A stretch of DNA of 64,000 nt. Origin: Kutzneria chonburiensis. Its GTDB lineage: Bacteria > Actinomycetota > Actinomycetes > Mycobacteriales > Pseudonocardiaceae. Under the pieces are notes generated by a model, which saw only the letters and a program-made list of their open reading frames with translations, did no database searches and had not been told where the DNA came from. The stretch covers positions 992,001 through 1,056,000 of the forward strand of contig NZ_CP097263.1 in assembly GCF_028622115.1 (NCBI RefSeq), written 5' to 3'. The position numbers and the translations under genes were made by a program. Position 1 is the first letter of the stretch. Each line of letters starts with the position of its first letter. This document shows, in pieces, positions 8,678 to 18,150 of this stretch.

Positions 8678-9586
8678 ATGCTCGAGGACGTCAAGCGGGC
8701 GCTGCGGTCCGTGGTGATGATCACCGTGACCCCGTTCGACGCGGCCGGCGATGTCGACGACGAGGCCTACCGGTCGGTGCTGCGCCGGACCTTGGACGCC
8801 GGCATTGACGTGGTCACGCCGAACGGCAACACCAGCGAGTTCTACTCGCTCACCGCCGCCGAACGGGACCACGCGCTGGCGCTGACCGTCGAGGAGGCCG
8901 GGGACCGGGCGCTCGTCGTCGCCGGGGTCGGCTACGACGTGCGGACGGCCGTCGAATCGGCTCGCACGGCCGCCGACCTGGGCGCGCGGGCGATCATGGT
9001 CCACCAGCCGGTGCACCCGTACCTTTCGGCCGAAGGCTGGGTCGACTACCACCGCGCGGTCGCCGACGCCGTGCCCGAACTCGGCGTCGTCTGCTACCTG
9101 CGCAGCCCGCACATCCCGGCCGGGGCGCTGGCCGAGCTGGCCCGCGTCACCCCCAACTTCGTCGGCGTCAAGCACGCCGTGCCCGACCCGGTGGCCTTCG
9201 GCCAGGCCGTCGCCGTCGTCGAGGACGCCGCCGGCGCCGACCGGCTGGTGTGGATCTGTGGGCTGGCCGAGACCTGGGCCCCGTTCTTCTGGCCCGTCGG
9301 CGCCGAGGGCTTCACCTCCGGCCTGGCCAACGTCACCCCCGAGCTGTCGCTGCACCTGCTCGCCGCCCTGCGCGACGGCGACCGCTCAGCCGCGATGACG
9401 TTGTGGCGCAAGCTCAAGCCGTTCGAGGACCTCCGCGCCGCCAAGGGCAGCGCCGACAACGTGACGGTCGTGAAGGAAGCCCTGGCCCAGCTCGACCTGT
9501 GCACACGCACCGTGCGCCCGCCGATCAGCGAGCTGCCGACCGCCGGCCGGGCCGAGGTCGCCGCGTGGCTGAAGTCGGTGGGCTAA
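8678..9586 (+). CDS. DapA/KDG-aldolase superfamily lyase
   Basis: A 302-residue (beta/alpha)8 class I aldolase-type protein. VTPFD near the start, the phosphate/carboxylate loop PNGNTSEFYSLT, Tyr in VVCYLRSP and the Schiff-base Lys in VGVKHAV match the superfamily, but the usual GTTGE and GIKE contexts of true dihydrodipicolinate synthase are changed. A catabolic sugar-acid lyase or dehydratase (KDG aldolase or dehydro-deoxyglucarate dehydratase type) is therefore more likely than lysine synthesis. The ATG at 8678 is chosen because GAGAGAGG precedes it; an in-frame upstream start at 8573 would read through the operator. It overlaps the next, convergent gene by 4 bases. Confidence 0.85.
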   Translation: MLEDVKRALRSVVMITVTPFDAAGDVDDEAYRSVLRRTLDAGIDVVTPNGNTSEFYSLTAAERDHALALTVEEAGDRALVVAGVGYDVRTAVESARTAADLGARAIMVHQPVHPYLSAEGWVDYHRAVADAVPELGVVCYLRSPHIPAGALAELARVTPNFVGVKHAVPDPVAFGQAVAVVEDAAGADRLVWICGLAETWAPFFWPVGAEGFTSGLANVTPELSLHLLAALRDGDRSAAMTLWRKLKPFEDLRAAKGSADNVTVVKEALAQLDLCTRTVRPPISELPTAGRAEVAAWLKSVG

Positions 9587-9951
9587 CGGCCGAAGTTGAT
9601 GTGGCCGCTGATGTCGCCGGCTTGGAGGACCGTGCCAGCGGTGCCGATCACCACGTTGTTCGGGGCCGCGTGGCGCGCGACCGGTGTCCTCGGGGCGAAC
9701 AGCACGTGCGGCCAGATCGCGTCGAGCCGCTCGGCGAACGGCTCGCTCTCCTCGTAGGCGAAGCCGAGCTCCTCGGCCAACGCCTCGCCGAGGCGGAACT
9801 TGTCCTCGCCCGTCCGGGCCGCGTCCAAGGCGTCGGCCAGCGAGGGCACGGCCCGGACCAGCTCCTCGAGATGACCGAGGGCCGGCGATTCCGGTGCCGT
9901 CCCGCGATTGATCAGCTCAGCCGCGACCGACAGCATCCACATGTCGTCCAT
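9583..9951 (-). CDS. Small protein with C-terminal RHIM-like amyloid motif
   Basis: A 122-residue protein of no named family that I recognise. Residues 1-85 look alpha-helical and acidic (LEELVRAVPSLADALDAAR, FRLGEALAEELGF). The tail changes character to NNVVIGTAGTVLQAGDISGHINFG, which matches the actinobacterial pattern VxQAGxIxGxxxF, related to the RHIM core and to bacterial amyloid signalling (BASS-type) motifs. In known cases such tails nucleate between a small effector protein and an NLR-like partner. No partner with a matching tail is visible in the window. It may sit in the same transcription unit as the GntR gene (32-base gap). Confidence 0.7.
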   Translation of the reverse strand: MDDMWMLSVAAELINRGTAPESPALGHLEELVRAVPSLADALDAARTGEDKFRLGEALAEELGFAYEESEPFAERLDAIWPHVLFAPRTPVARHAAPNNVVIGTAGTVLQAGDISGHINFGR

Positions 9952-9983
9952 GATCGAATCCCCCCGATGGTTGTGGGGTCAAT

Positions 9984-10670
9984 CTAGCTGACGACCTCGA
10001 CCGCCCGCTGTCCTGACAGCTCAATATGCTGCCGCGTAAGGCGTTGGGCCGAATCGGCGTCCCCGGCGTCGACGGCCTTGAGGATGCGCTCGTGCTCCAC
10101 GTGCTCCTCACGCCAGGTCGGCCAGTGCGGCCACAGCAGGCTCACCGCCGCCAGCGCGGCCAGATCCCGTACGCCGTCCAGGCTGGCGATGACGAACTCG
10201 TTGCCACAGCCGGCATACAGCGCCCGGTGGAAGTCCCGGTTGGCCACGCTCAGCTCGCCGTGATCCACGGTGTCCAGGTGCGCGGCCGACCGGGCCAATG
10301 CCGCCCGGGCCGGCCCGACGTCCACGCCGAGCCGGGTCGTGGCGGCCACGGCCCACGGCTCCAGCAGCAGCCGGACCTCCTGGACCTTGCGCAGGTCGGT
10401 GGCGTCCAACAGCCGCACCGAGGTGCCGCGGCTGGGCGTCAGCACGACAAGGCCGCCGGCCGCCAGCATGATCAACGCTTCCCGGACCGGCGTCTTGGAC
10501 ACGCCCAACTCGGCCGCCAGCCGTCGCTCCACCAGCGTGTCACCGGGCCGGATCCGGCCGGCCAGTATCGCCGTCCTGATCGAATCGGCCACCAGGTCGG
10601 CGCGGCTGGACACCGGGCTGAGCGGGCTCAGTCCGAGCGAGGCCAACGCCGGACGGGGTTGCTCGGACAC
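9984..10670 (-). CDS. FadR-type GntR transcriptional regulator
   Basis: A 228-residue regulator: winged helix (LVADSIRTAILAGRIRPGD, LAAELGVSKTPVREAL) followed by an FCD effector domain with the metal-ligand pattern NRDFH, HERIL and TRQHI. The GTG start, 2 bases after the gatD stop, is chosen since longer readings enter gatD in another frame. It may be co-transcribed with murT-gatD by proximity only. It probably controls the DapA-like gene through the TGGTATACCA site; FCD ligands are usually small organic acids, which fits a sugar-acid lyase. Confidence 0.88.
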   Translation of the reverse strand: MSEQPRPALASLGLSPLSPVSSRADLVADSIRTAILAGRIRPGDTLVERRLAAELGVSKTPVREALIMLAAGGLVVLTPSRGTSVRLLDATDLRKVQEVRLLLEPWAVAATTRLGVDVGPARAALARSAAHLDTVDHGELSVANRDFHRALYAGCGNEFVIASLDGVRDLAALAAVSLLWPHWPTWREEHVEHERILKAVDAGDADSAQRLTRQHIELSGQRAVEVVS

Positions 10671-10672
10671 CG

Positions 10673-11422
10673 TCAGAAGCGGAGCAGCCGCTTGCGCCGG
10701 GTGGCCAGCGCCTGCACGGCCCGCTTCCGCTCGTCCCGCAGCTTCTCGATCACCGGGATGTCCAGCGGGGCCAGCGGCTCGCCGACCGCCCAGCCCAGCA
10801 GCAGGTCCGCGAACTCGGGGTTGCGGGCCAGCACCGGGCCGTGCATGTACGTGCCGACGACGTGCCCGTTGTAGGCCCCGTCCGCGCCGTCGCCGTTGCC
10901 GGTGCCGTACACGACCTTGGACAGCGCCCGCGAGCCCGGGCCGACCTGCGTGTGGCCCTGGTGGTTCTCGAAGCCGGTCATCGACGACTGCAGCAGCGCC
11001 GGGTCCGGCGTGGTCAGCAGCTCGCCGACGGCCCGCGCGCCGGTGCCGGGCGTGGTCCGCACGTCCAGCAGGCTCAGGCCGCGGTGCGTGACGCCGTCGG
11101 TGCCGGTGAAGTCGTGGCCGAGGATCTGGAGGCCGGCGCAGATGGCCAGCACGACAGCGCCACGCGAGGCCGCCTCCTGCATGCCGGGGTTGGCGGTCAG
11201 GTGCGCGACGGCCAGCGTCTGCGCCCGGTCCTCGCCGCCGCCGAGCAGGTAGAAGTCCAGCGAGTTGGGCACGGTCTCGCCGACCGCGAGGTCCACGACC
11301 TCGGCCCGGTAGCCGCGCCACTCCAGCCGCTTGCGCAGCACGGTCGCGTTGCCGGAGTCGCCGTAGGTGCCCAGCACATCGGGCAGCACCAGGCCGATGC
11401 GGACGACAGAGTCACGAACCAT
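10673..11422 (-). CDS. gatD: Lipid II isoglutaminyl synthase, glutaminase subunit GatD
   Basis: A 249-residue class I glutamine amidotransferase of the CobB/CobQ-like type. The nucleophile Cys95 sits in LAICAGLQILGH and the catalytic His194 in TYMHGPVL; GTYGDSGNATVL at the start is typical of GatD. It supplies ammonia to MurT for amidation of D-Glu in lipid II, a step in cell-wall cross-linking. It overlaps murT by 11 bases, the usual arrangement for this pair. Confidence 0.95.
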   Translation of the reverse strand: MVRDSVVRIGLVLPDVLGTYGDSGNATVLRKRLEWRGYRAEVVDLAVGETVPNSLDFYLLGGGEDRAQTLAVAHLTANPGMQEAASRGAVVLAICAGLQILGHDFTGTDGVTHRGLSLLDVRTTPGTGARAVGELLTTPDPALLQSSMTGFENHQGHTQVGPGSRALSKVVYGTGNGDGADGAYNGHVVGTYMHGPVLARNPEFADLLLGWAVGEPLAPLDIPVIEKLRDERKRAVQALATRRKRLLRF

Positions 11423-12692
11423 TGCTGCTCAACCCCGACTTCAGGTCCCGGAACGCGGTGTAGTTGGCCACCAGCTCGACCGCGCCCGGCGCCACCGAGT
11501 CGATCGCCTGGTACGGGTCGGGCACGTGGGTGTGCCGGACGTCGGCGTAGGTCAGCCTCACGGCCAGGTCGGCCGACCGCTCGCCGGTGGCGATCACGGT
11601 CCGGCCCTGTAGCCGCTCGAACGGCACGTCCCACAGCCACGACTTGTCCCGGCCGTCGGCCTCGCGGCCGTTGATCGCGATGATCACCGGGTGCTCCGGG
11701 CTCTTGGCCAGCAGCGGCAGCGTCTCGGCCCAGCCGGCCGGGTTCTTGGCCAGCAGCAGCCGCACCACCCGGTCGTTGCGGGTCAGCGTGGTGTAGCGGC
11801 CGCCGACGCCGGTGATGGTGCGGATCCGCTCCAGCGCCGGCCGCAGCGGCACCCCGAGGTGGGTGGACGCGGCCAGGGCCAGCGTGGCGTCGGCCTCGTT
11901 GGCGCTGCCCGGCAGGCGCAGGGCCAGCTCGAAGGACTCGCCGGTCGGGCTGGTCATCTTGCCGTCGACGACCGACCAGGTCGGGTTGGGGCGGCGGAAG
12001 CCGCAGTCGCAGTACCAGTCGGTGGCGCCGCCGTGCACCCGCATGCCGCAGCGCGGGCACGAGGTCGAGTCGCCGCGCCAGTTGCCGCCGGCGCTGACCC
12101 AGATGGTGCTGGCGGCGTCGATGGCCGCCGAGGTGACCAGCACGTCGTCGCAGTTGGCCACGACGGTGGTGTTGTGCAGCCGGGAGATGGCCGTGCGCAG
12201 GTTGCGCTCGGTGTGCCGGACCTCGCCGACCCGGTCCATCTGGTCCCGGCTCAGGTTCAGCAGCACGATGACCGCGGGCTGCACCGCGTCGGAGATCTTC
12301 GGCAGGTAGTTCTCGTCGATCTCCAGCACGCCGACCGGCGCGGTCTGGTCGGTCGACAGCGCGGCGACCAGGCCGTCGGGCATGTTGGCGCCGCTGTGGT
12401 TGGTGGCAACCGGCGCGATCACGCTCATCGCCTTGGCCAGCATCATGGTCGTGGTGGTCTTGCCGTTGGTGCCGGTGACCAGGGCGACCGTGCGGTCCTT
12501 GCACAGCCGGGCCAGCGCGTGCGGGTCAAGGGCCAGCGTCACGCGGCCGCCGATGATGCCGCCGGCGCGACCGGTCGCCTTGGACAGCTTGGCCGCCAGA
12601 TTGCCGGCCGCGACCGCCGCCGCGGTGCGGGTCGGCAGCTCCCCGTTCAGGTGGCTGGACGACACGTCCAGGCCGGCGTTCGTGGAATCCAT
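11412..12692 (-). CDS. murT: Lipid II isoglutaminyl synthase, Mur-ligase subunit MurT
   Basis: A 426-residue Mur-ligase homologue: ATP-binding loop VTGTNGKTTTTMM, central domain with LNLSRDQMDR, and the MurT-specific zinc-ribbon insertion CPRCGMRVHGG...WYCDCGF (four Cys), then the C-terminal DUF1727 region. With GatD it amidates the second residue of the lipid II stem peptide. The start ATG follows the 12774-12830 palindrome on the minus strand, so transcription probably begins between that terminator-like element and the gene. Confidence 0.95.
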   Translation of the reverse strand: MDSTNAGLDVSSSHLNGELPTRTAAAVAAGNLAAKLSKATGRAGGIIGGRVTLALDPHALARLCKDRTVALVTGTNGKTTTTMMLAKAMSVIAPVATNHSGANMPDGLVAALSTDQTAPVGVLEIDENYLPKISDAVQPAVIVLLNLSRDQMDRVGEVRHTERNLRTAISRLHNTTVVANCDDVLVTSAAIDAASTIWVSAGGNWRGDSTSCPRCGMRVHGGATDWYCDCGFRRPNPTWSVVDGKMTSPTGESFELALRLPGSANEADATLALAASTHLGVPLRPALERIRTITGVGGRYTTLTRNDRVVRLLLAKNPAGWAETLPLLAKSPEHPVIIAINGREADGRDKSWLWDVPFERLQGRTVIATGERSADLAVRLTYADVRHTHVPDPYQAIDSVAPGAVELVANYTAFRDLKSGLSSNGS

Positions 12693-12773
12693 CAGCCACC
12701 CATCATCACGACTGCAAGATCTTATGTGCTTCTCAGCCTACCGAACCAGCCGCCCGCCCCCGCGCACCCCGCG

Positions 12774-12830
12774 ATGCAGGGAAGGACGCCTTACCTGCGT
12801 TGAACGCAGGTAAGGCGTCCTTCCCTGCAT
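12774..12830. repeat. 57-bp dispersed palindrome, copy 1
   Basis: Two perfect 28-base arms (12774-12801 and 12803-12830) flank a single central base; an arm begins ATGCAGGGAAGGACGCC. A near-identical copy lies at 62713-62769. This copy sits between the 3' end of the conservon GTPase gene and murT, both on the minus strand, so it can terminate the conservon operon. A decayed relative may exist at 4497-4537 (GGCCTTCCTGCACTC / GAGTGGAGGAAAGCC). Confidence 0.95.
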
Positions 12831-12854
12831 GACGGCGGGGCCGTGCCGGGTGGG

Positions 12855-13451
12855 TCACGCCCGTACGGTCATCCACTTCCGCATGGAGTGCTCGACCAGC
12901 GTGATCAGCGTCTGCTTGGTCGACTCCCGGTTACGGGCGTCACAGGTCACGATGGGCACCGACTCGTCGATGGTCAGCGCGTCCCGGACGTCGTCGATGC
13001 GGTGGTGCAGCATGCCGTCGAAGCAGTTCACCGCGACGACGTACGGCAGCTGCCGGTCGTCGAAGAAGTCGATCGAGGCGAACGCGTCGGCCAGCCGCCG
13101 GGTGTCCACCAGCACCACCGCGCCGATCGCGCCCCGCACCAGGTCGTCCCACATGAACCAGAAGCGGTGCTGGCCCGGCGTGCCGAACAGATACAGGATG
13201 AGATCGCTGTCCAACGAGACGCGGCCGAAGTCCATCGCCACGGTGGTGGTGACCTTGTTCGGCGTCGCCGACAGGTCGTCGACGCCCAGACTGGCCTCGG
13301 TCATCACCGCCTCGGTGGTCAACGGCACGATCTCCGACACCGACCCGACGAAGGTCGTCTTGCCGACACCGAACCCGCCCGCGACCACGATCTTGGCCGA
13401 CGTCGTCGCCTGCCGGGCGACCTGCGCGCCCCGGCCCTGTCCTGATTCCAC
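12855..13451 (-). CDS. Conservon-type small GTPase (CvnD-like)
   Basis: A 198-residue Ras-like GTP/ATP-binding protein: P-loop GGFGVGKTT at residues 25-33, a switch region with TTTVAMDFGR, the G3-like FGTPGQHRFW and VNCFDG in the place of NKxD. This is the CvnD class of actinobacterial conservons, which with the sensor kinase and roadblock protein forms a membrane-associated signalling complex that resembles eukaryotic G-protein modules. It is the last gene of the leftward operon. Directly upstream, where a DUF742 gene is expected, only 34 bases separate it from the roadblock gene. Confidence 0.93.
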   Translation of the reverse strand: MESGQGRGAQVARQATTSAKIVVAGGFGVGKTTFVGSVSEIVPLTTEAVMTEASLGVDDLSATPNKVTTTVAMDFGRVSLDSDLILYLFGTPGQHRFWFMWDDLVRGAIGAVVLVDTRRLADAFASIDFFDDRQLPYVVAVNCFDGMLHHRIDDVRDALTIDESVPIVTCDARNRESTKQTLITLVEHSMRKWMTVRA

Positions 13452-13485
13452 TCGGCTCCAGCCCTCTAGAACCGCCGCGCCGCGC

Positions 13486-13947
13486 TCATCGGCGCACCGC
13501 GGCCAACTGCAACTGCTCCCGCAGCTCGGGGGTGAGCTGCTGGCCGACCCGTTCCACCAGCCTGGCCATGGCGTACCCGACCAGTCCGATCTCGCAGCCG
13601 GGCGCCGCGAGCACGGCGAGGCACGACCCGTCGCTGATGGACATCAGGAAAAGATACCCGCGCTCCATTTCGACGACCGTCTGGTTCACCGTTCCGGCCT
13701 CGAAGACCCGCGCGGCGCCGGCCACCAGGCTGACCAGACCGGACGAAACCGCAGCCAGTTGGTCCGCGCGGTCGCGCGGCAGGCCCTCGGTCGCGCACAG
13801 CACCAGGCCGTCGGCGGAGACCACCACGGCGTGCGCCACGCCGGCGACCCGGTCGACGAAGTCGTCGATGAGCCAGCCGAAGTCGGTCACCTGCTGATCG
13901 GTCGGCTGGCCCTGCTGGTCGGTCTGTTGGTCGGACGGGGAACTCAC
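13486..13947 (-). CDS. Roadblock/LC7 protein of the conservon (CvnB-like)
   Basis: A 153-residue roadblock/LC7-fold protein ([59 protein letters not shown]). In conservons this protein regulates the adjacent GTPase. The GTG start overlaps the frame-corrected end of the sensor-kinase gene by 4 bases (GTGA), the standard arrangement. The N-terminal [14 protein letters not shown] is a low-complexity Gln/Asp stretch. Longer in-frame readings upstream are antisense-looking and rejected. Confidence 0.92.
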   Translation of the reverse strand: MSSPSDQQTDQQGQPTDQQVTDFGWLIDDFVDRVAGVAHAVVVSADGLVLCATEGLPRDRADQLAAVSSGLVSLVAGAARVFEAGTVNQTVVEMERGYLFLMSISDGSCLAVLAAPGCEIGLVGYAMARLVERVGQQLTPELREQLQLAAVRR

Positions 13948-16750
13948 GACTGCTCCTTGCCTTGCTCGGGTGGCGGCCCGAAGGTCGTCGGCTGGGTGTA
14001 GCCGGCGTCGATGGCCTCGTCGGGGGCGGCCGTCGGGGCGGAGTGCCGGCCGAGGCTGACACCGTGCTGGTACGTGGACATCCGGGCGCGCAGCGCGTCG
14101 GGGAGCGGCGTGGCATGGCCGGCGGGGCGCTGGCCAGCGGCACGGCCTGCGGGCGCGGCGCGGCCGAACCCGGCACGAGCTGCGACTTCGGCACCCGCTT
14201 GGGCAGGCCGGCGTCGGTGACGGTGTCCGGCTCCCTGGCCAGCAGGGTGCTCGCCTTGGCCCAGCCGTCGTCACCGGCCGAATGCCAGCCGTTGGTCGAC
14301 GGCTCCTCGGCCGGTGCTTGCTCGACCGGGATCGGTTGGGCGGCCGGCTCCTCGCCCTCGGCCCGGGGGACCGGCACCGACTCCGTGACGTCCTGAGGCT
14401 CCTCGACCGGCGTTTCGGCGGTCTCCGGCGCCTTCTCGGCCGGGACCTGGAACCACTGGGACAGCACTTCCTGGTAGATCGGCAGCCGCTCGGTGGGCGG
14501 GTCGTCGTAGTCGAAGCGGCGCTGTGGCGTCGGCCACGGCTCGACGCTGCTGGCCGGCGTCACCTCCGGCTCGGCCGGCGGTGTCTTGCGGCGCGGCGCG
14601 AACAGGTCGACCGACTCCGTCACGGTCGGCTCGACCGGCACGTTCGTGACGAGTGGCGGCAGCTGGCCCGGGATCCACTTGGGCAGGCCGACGATGTCCT
14701 GCGGCAGGTCCGGCTCGGGCAGGGGAGTGCGCTGGGTGGCCGCCGCGGCCACGGTCGGCGGCGCGGCCGGCAGCGCCGGCGCGGTGTCGGCCCGGTCGAC
14801 CAGCGAGGCCGGGATGATCACGTGCGCGGTGACGCCGCCGTCGATGTCGGCGTTGTCCCGCAGCCGCACCTTGATGTCGTGCCGCTTGGCCAGCTGCGCC
14901 ACCACGTACAGGCCCATCTGGCGGGACGCCGTCACGTCCACCTCGCCCGGATCGGCCAGGCGCTCGTTGGCCGCCGCCAGGTCGGCCTCCTGCATGCCGA
15001 CGCCGCGGTCGTGGATCTCCACGGCCAGCTCGCCGCGGCGCATCTTGGCCGACCGCACGGTGACCTTGCTGGACGGCGGCGAGAACGCGGTGGCGTTGTC
15101 CAGCAGCTCGGCGATCAGGTGGGTGATGTCGTTGACCGCGCGGCCCTGGATGGTCAGGTCCGGCGCCGGCGCGATCTGCACCCTGGCGTACTTCTCCACC
15201 TCGGACATGGCCGCGCCGAGCACCTCGGCCACCGGCACCGGCCGGGTCACCCGGCGGGTCAGCGTGGTGCCGGCCAGCACCAGCAGGTTCTCGCTGTTGC
15301 GGCGCATCTGGGTGGCCAGGTGGTCCAGCTCGAACAGACTGGCCAGCTGGTCCGGGTCCTGCTCGTCCTGCTCCAGCCGGTCGATCACGCCGATCTGCCG
15401 CTCGACCAGCGCCTGGCTGCGGCGGGACAGGTTGACGAACATCGCGTTCACGTTGCCGCGCAGCGCGGCCTGCTCGCCGGCCAGCCGCACGGCCTCGCGC
15501 TGCACCGCGTCGAACGCCCGGGCGACCTGGCCGACCTCCTCGGTGGTGTGCACCGGCACCGGCTCGACGGCGTCGCCCTCGGCCTCGCGGTCGCGCATGA
15601 TCCGCTCGATCGCCGCCGGCAGCTTGGTACGGGCCACTTCCAGCGCGCTGCGGCGCAGTACGCGCAGCGGGACCAGCATGGAGCGGGCGACGAAAACCGT
15701 GAGCGCCAAGGCGATCAGCAGCGACAGCACGACCAGCACGCTGTCGCGGAACGCGGCGCCGCGCGCGGCCCGGGCCAGGGTGCGCAACACGGTGTCGGCC
15801 TGGCCCTGGATCTGGCCGACGACCCGCGTGAACAACGCGGCGGTGGTCGTGGACAGCGCCTGCACGTCGGCGGCTTTGACGGTGATCGTGCCGGAGCCGT
15901 CGCCGGCCTGCACGAGAGCCAGCTGCACCACACGGTTGCGCTCGTCGACATCCGGGCCGCTGATGGTGTCCTGCACCAGCTGGCGGTTGTCGGGGTCGGC
16001 CGCGTTGGTGAAGTCCTCCATGTCGGCGGCGAACCGGGCCTGCGCGGACCGCAGCAGATCGGCCAGGTCCGGCGCGAACTGCTTGTGCAGCGCGGCGGAG
16101 ACCACGATCGTGCCTTGCAGCCGCTGCTGCTCCTTGGCGTCGGTCAGCGCCTGCACCGCGGCGTCCAAAGGGGACAGTCGAGGATGACTCACGTTCGTCG
16201 CGGCGGTGCGGACGATCTGGAGCAGCGCATCGACGACCTGGGTGTACGTGGTCAGCGCGGCGACGTCCGGCAACCTGGTCGTGACGGCGCTGTTGCGCAG
16301 CGCGGCGAGCTCGTCCAGCTGCTGCAAAGCCTTGTCCACGGCATCGCGCACCGGGCCGGACGCGGTGGCCTGCTGGCCGCGCAGCGCGTCGACCGCCGTG
16401 TCCACCGGGCCGAACTTCGGCGGCTGGTCGACCCGGCCGGCGGCGATGTAGGCCACAACCGAGTCCCGCTCGGCCTGGAGCAGGTCGACCACCTGGGCCG
16501 CCTGGCCGGCGACGGCCAGCTGCTGGCGGTCGTCGCCGTACTGGCGGGCGTCGTCGAGCTGGCTGGACAGGCGCAGACCGGCCAGCGTCAGCGTGCTCAG
16601 CGCCGGCACCAGCAGGATGACCACCAGCTTGCGGCCCAGTTTCCAGTTGCGCAGCCGCCAGCTGCCGCCCGTTTTGTCCCCGACGTCCGGTTCGGTGGAC
16701 CGGACGCCGGTGCCCTCAGCCTCGTCGGCCGGACCACGCACGGTCAGCAC
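13944..16750 (-). CDS. Conservon sensor histidine kinase (CvnA-like), apparent frameshift at 14100-14103
   Basis: A nitrate/sulfate-sensor-like kinase. After a cytoplasmic start come one membrane helix ([18 protein letters not shown]), an extracellular NIT-type sensing region, a second helix ([18 protein letters not shown]), HAMP, a kinase core and an ATPase domain with [15 protein letters not shown] and [18 protein letters not shown], then a long Pro-rich tail. Near residue 880 the frame runs out of register. Adding one base to the G4 run at 14100-14103 restores the family's conserved tail ([17 protein letters not shown]) and a stop overlapping the roadblock start. Without it the frame reads 1094 residues through the roadblock gene. 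GTG at 16741 has better ribosome-site spacing than GTG at 16750. Confidence 0.88.
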
Positions 16751-17169
16751 TCCCCCACGGTCAGCTCGGTCCCCCGCCGAAGGTGGATCTTGGAGTGCGA
16801 GAGGCTCATTCCGTACCGCCGATCGGAGTACTGGGCACGACAGTCACGCGCATCGTGGTGCCTTCGGGGCAATCTGATCAAGCATTCGGGGGTCTGGACG
16901 GCGGTGGCCGCCGTTGGGGATGATCCTGCACCGTATAGGGGTGGTGACGGCTGGTAGCGGTGCCGATGTCCGGGGCGGTCAAAAATTGGCACGTACCGCA
17001 AATCTCCACTCTGTCGGGTGTCATCCGCGTCCATGATTGAATCACGCACCGTGTTCGATCGGCTACGGTGGTGCCCGTTCCGGGCCAGATCTGCCCGTGA
17101 ATGGGTCATTCCCTTCACAACCGCACCCCGAGTACCGCTCAGAACTGTTGATTAAAGGAGAGTCCGCCG
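16751..17169. other. Divergent intergenic region, no gene seen
   Basis: This 419-bp gap lies between the leftward conservon operon and the rightward ABC importer operon and must hold both promoters. It is less GC-rich than its surroundings (for example TCAAAAATTGGC near 16980). I see no riboswitch fold and no convincing -35/-10 pair; TACGGT at 17064 is only a possible -10 for the importer. Confidence 0.6.
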
Positions 17170-18150
17170 ATGGCTACCCGCGCCACTCGATGGGCCGTGA
17201 TGCTGGCCGTGACCGCTTTGTCCGTCGGAGGGTGCAGTCTGCTCAACGGCGGCAGCGCCGACACGACCGCGCCGGCGCCAGGCCACCAGAAGATCAATAT
17301 CGGCATCATCGCTACCGTCGACGACGCCCCGGTGAAGCTGGCCCAGGCCAAGGGCTACTTCACCGAGCAGGGCCTCGACGCCAACGTCAAGGTCTACCCG
17401 TCGGTGAACCAGACGATGCCGGCCCTGCAGTCCGGCGAGATCGACGTCACGCTGATGAACTACGTGTCGTTCTTCCAGGCGTCGGCGGCCAAGACGCTGG
17501 ACGCCAAGGTCGTGTCCGACGCCTACCAGGGCACCCCCGACTCCCTGGTGCTGCTGGCCAAGCCGGACTCCGGCATCCGCGCCCCGAAGGACCTGGCCGG
17601 CAAGAAGGTCTCGGTGCACGCCAAGGGCAACATCGTGGAGCTGCTGATCAGGGCCGTGCTCCAGGACAACGGCGTCGACCCCAACGCCGTCAGCTTCGTC
17701 GAGGTGAAGTTCCCTCAGATTCCCGCCGCGGTGGCCAACGGCCAGATCGACGCCGGCGGCGACCTCGAGCCGTACATCACCCAGGGTGAGCAGCAGTTCG
17801 GCGTGCAGCCCACCTTCAAGATCGTGACCGGCGCCACCGACAACATCCCGCTGTCCGGCTACATCGCGTCGTCCAAGTTCATCGGCGCCCACGCCGACAC
17901 CGTCGCCGCGTTCCAGAAAGCCATGGTCAAGGCCCAGAAGGCCGCCGCCGACCGCAGCGCCATCAGCTCCGTGCTACCCGACCTGACCGGCGTGGACAAG
18001 CAGACATCCTCGCTGCTCAAGCTCGGCGTGTTCCCGACCTCGGTCGACGCCACCCGGTTGCAGCGCGTGGTCACCCTGATGAAGACCTACGGCTATCTCC
18101 AGCAGTCGATGGACGCCAGCACGCTCGTGCTGCCCACGCCGTCCAGCTGA
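17170..18150 (+). CDS. ABC importer substrate-binding lipoprotein (NMT1/SsuA-like)
   Basis: A 326-residue type 2 periplasmic-binding protein with lipobox VGGC (Cys22). The mature part follows the NMT1/THI5/SsuA pattern: INIGIIATVDDAPVKLAQAKGYFTEQGL, then VNQTMPALQSGEIDVTLMNY. Members bind aliphatic sulfonates, taurine, nitrate or thiamine-pyrimidine precursors; the ligand here cannot be read from sequence. AAAGGAGAG precedes the ATG. It heads a tightly overlapping five-gene operon with two permeases, an ATPase and an APH-fold kinase. Confidence 0.9.
   Translation: MATRATRWAVMLAVTALSVGGCSLLNGGSADTTAPAPGHQKINIGIIATVDDAPVKLAQAKGYFTEQGLDANVKVYPSVNQTMPALQSGEIDVTLMNYVSFFQASAAKTLDAKVVSDAYQGTPDSLVLLAKPDSGIRAPKDLAGKKVSVHAKGNIVELLIRAVLQDNGVDPNAVSFVEVKFPQIPAAVANGQIDAGGDLEPYITQGEQQFGVQPTFKIVTGATDNIPLSGYIASSKFIGAHADTVAAFQKAMVKAQKAAADRSAISSVLPDLTGVDKQTSSLLKLGVFPTSVDATRLQRVVTLMKTYGYLQQSMDASTLVLPTPSS

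Noticed and set aside
13466-14100. Kinase C-terminal extension of more than 200 residues running over the roadblock gene
   Set aside because: Out-of-frame reading after a missing base; adding one base gives the conserved tail and the normal stop/start overlap.
14282-16957. 891-codon plus-strand frame opposite the conservon kinase
   Set aside because: Shadow frame caused by high GC at third positions; the kinase motifs on the minus strand are unambiguous.
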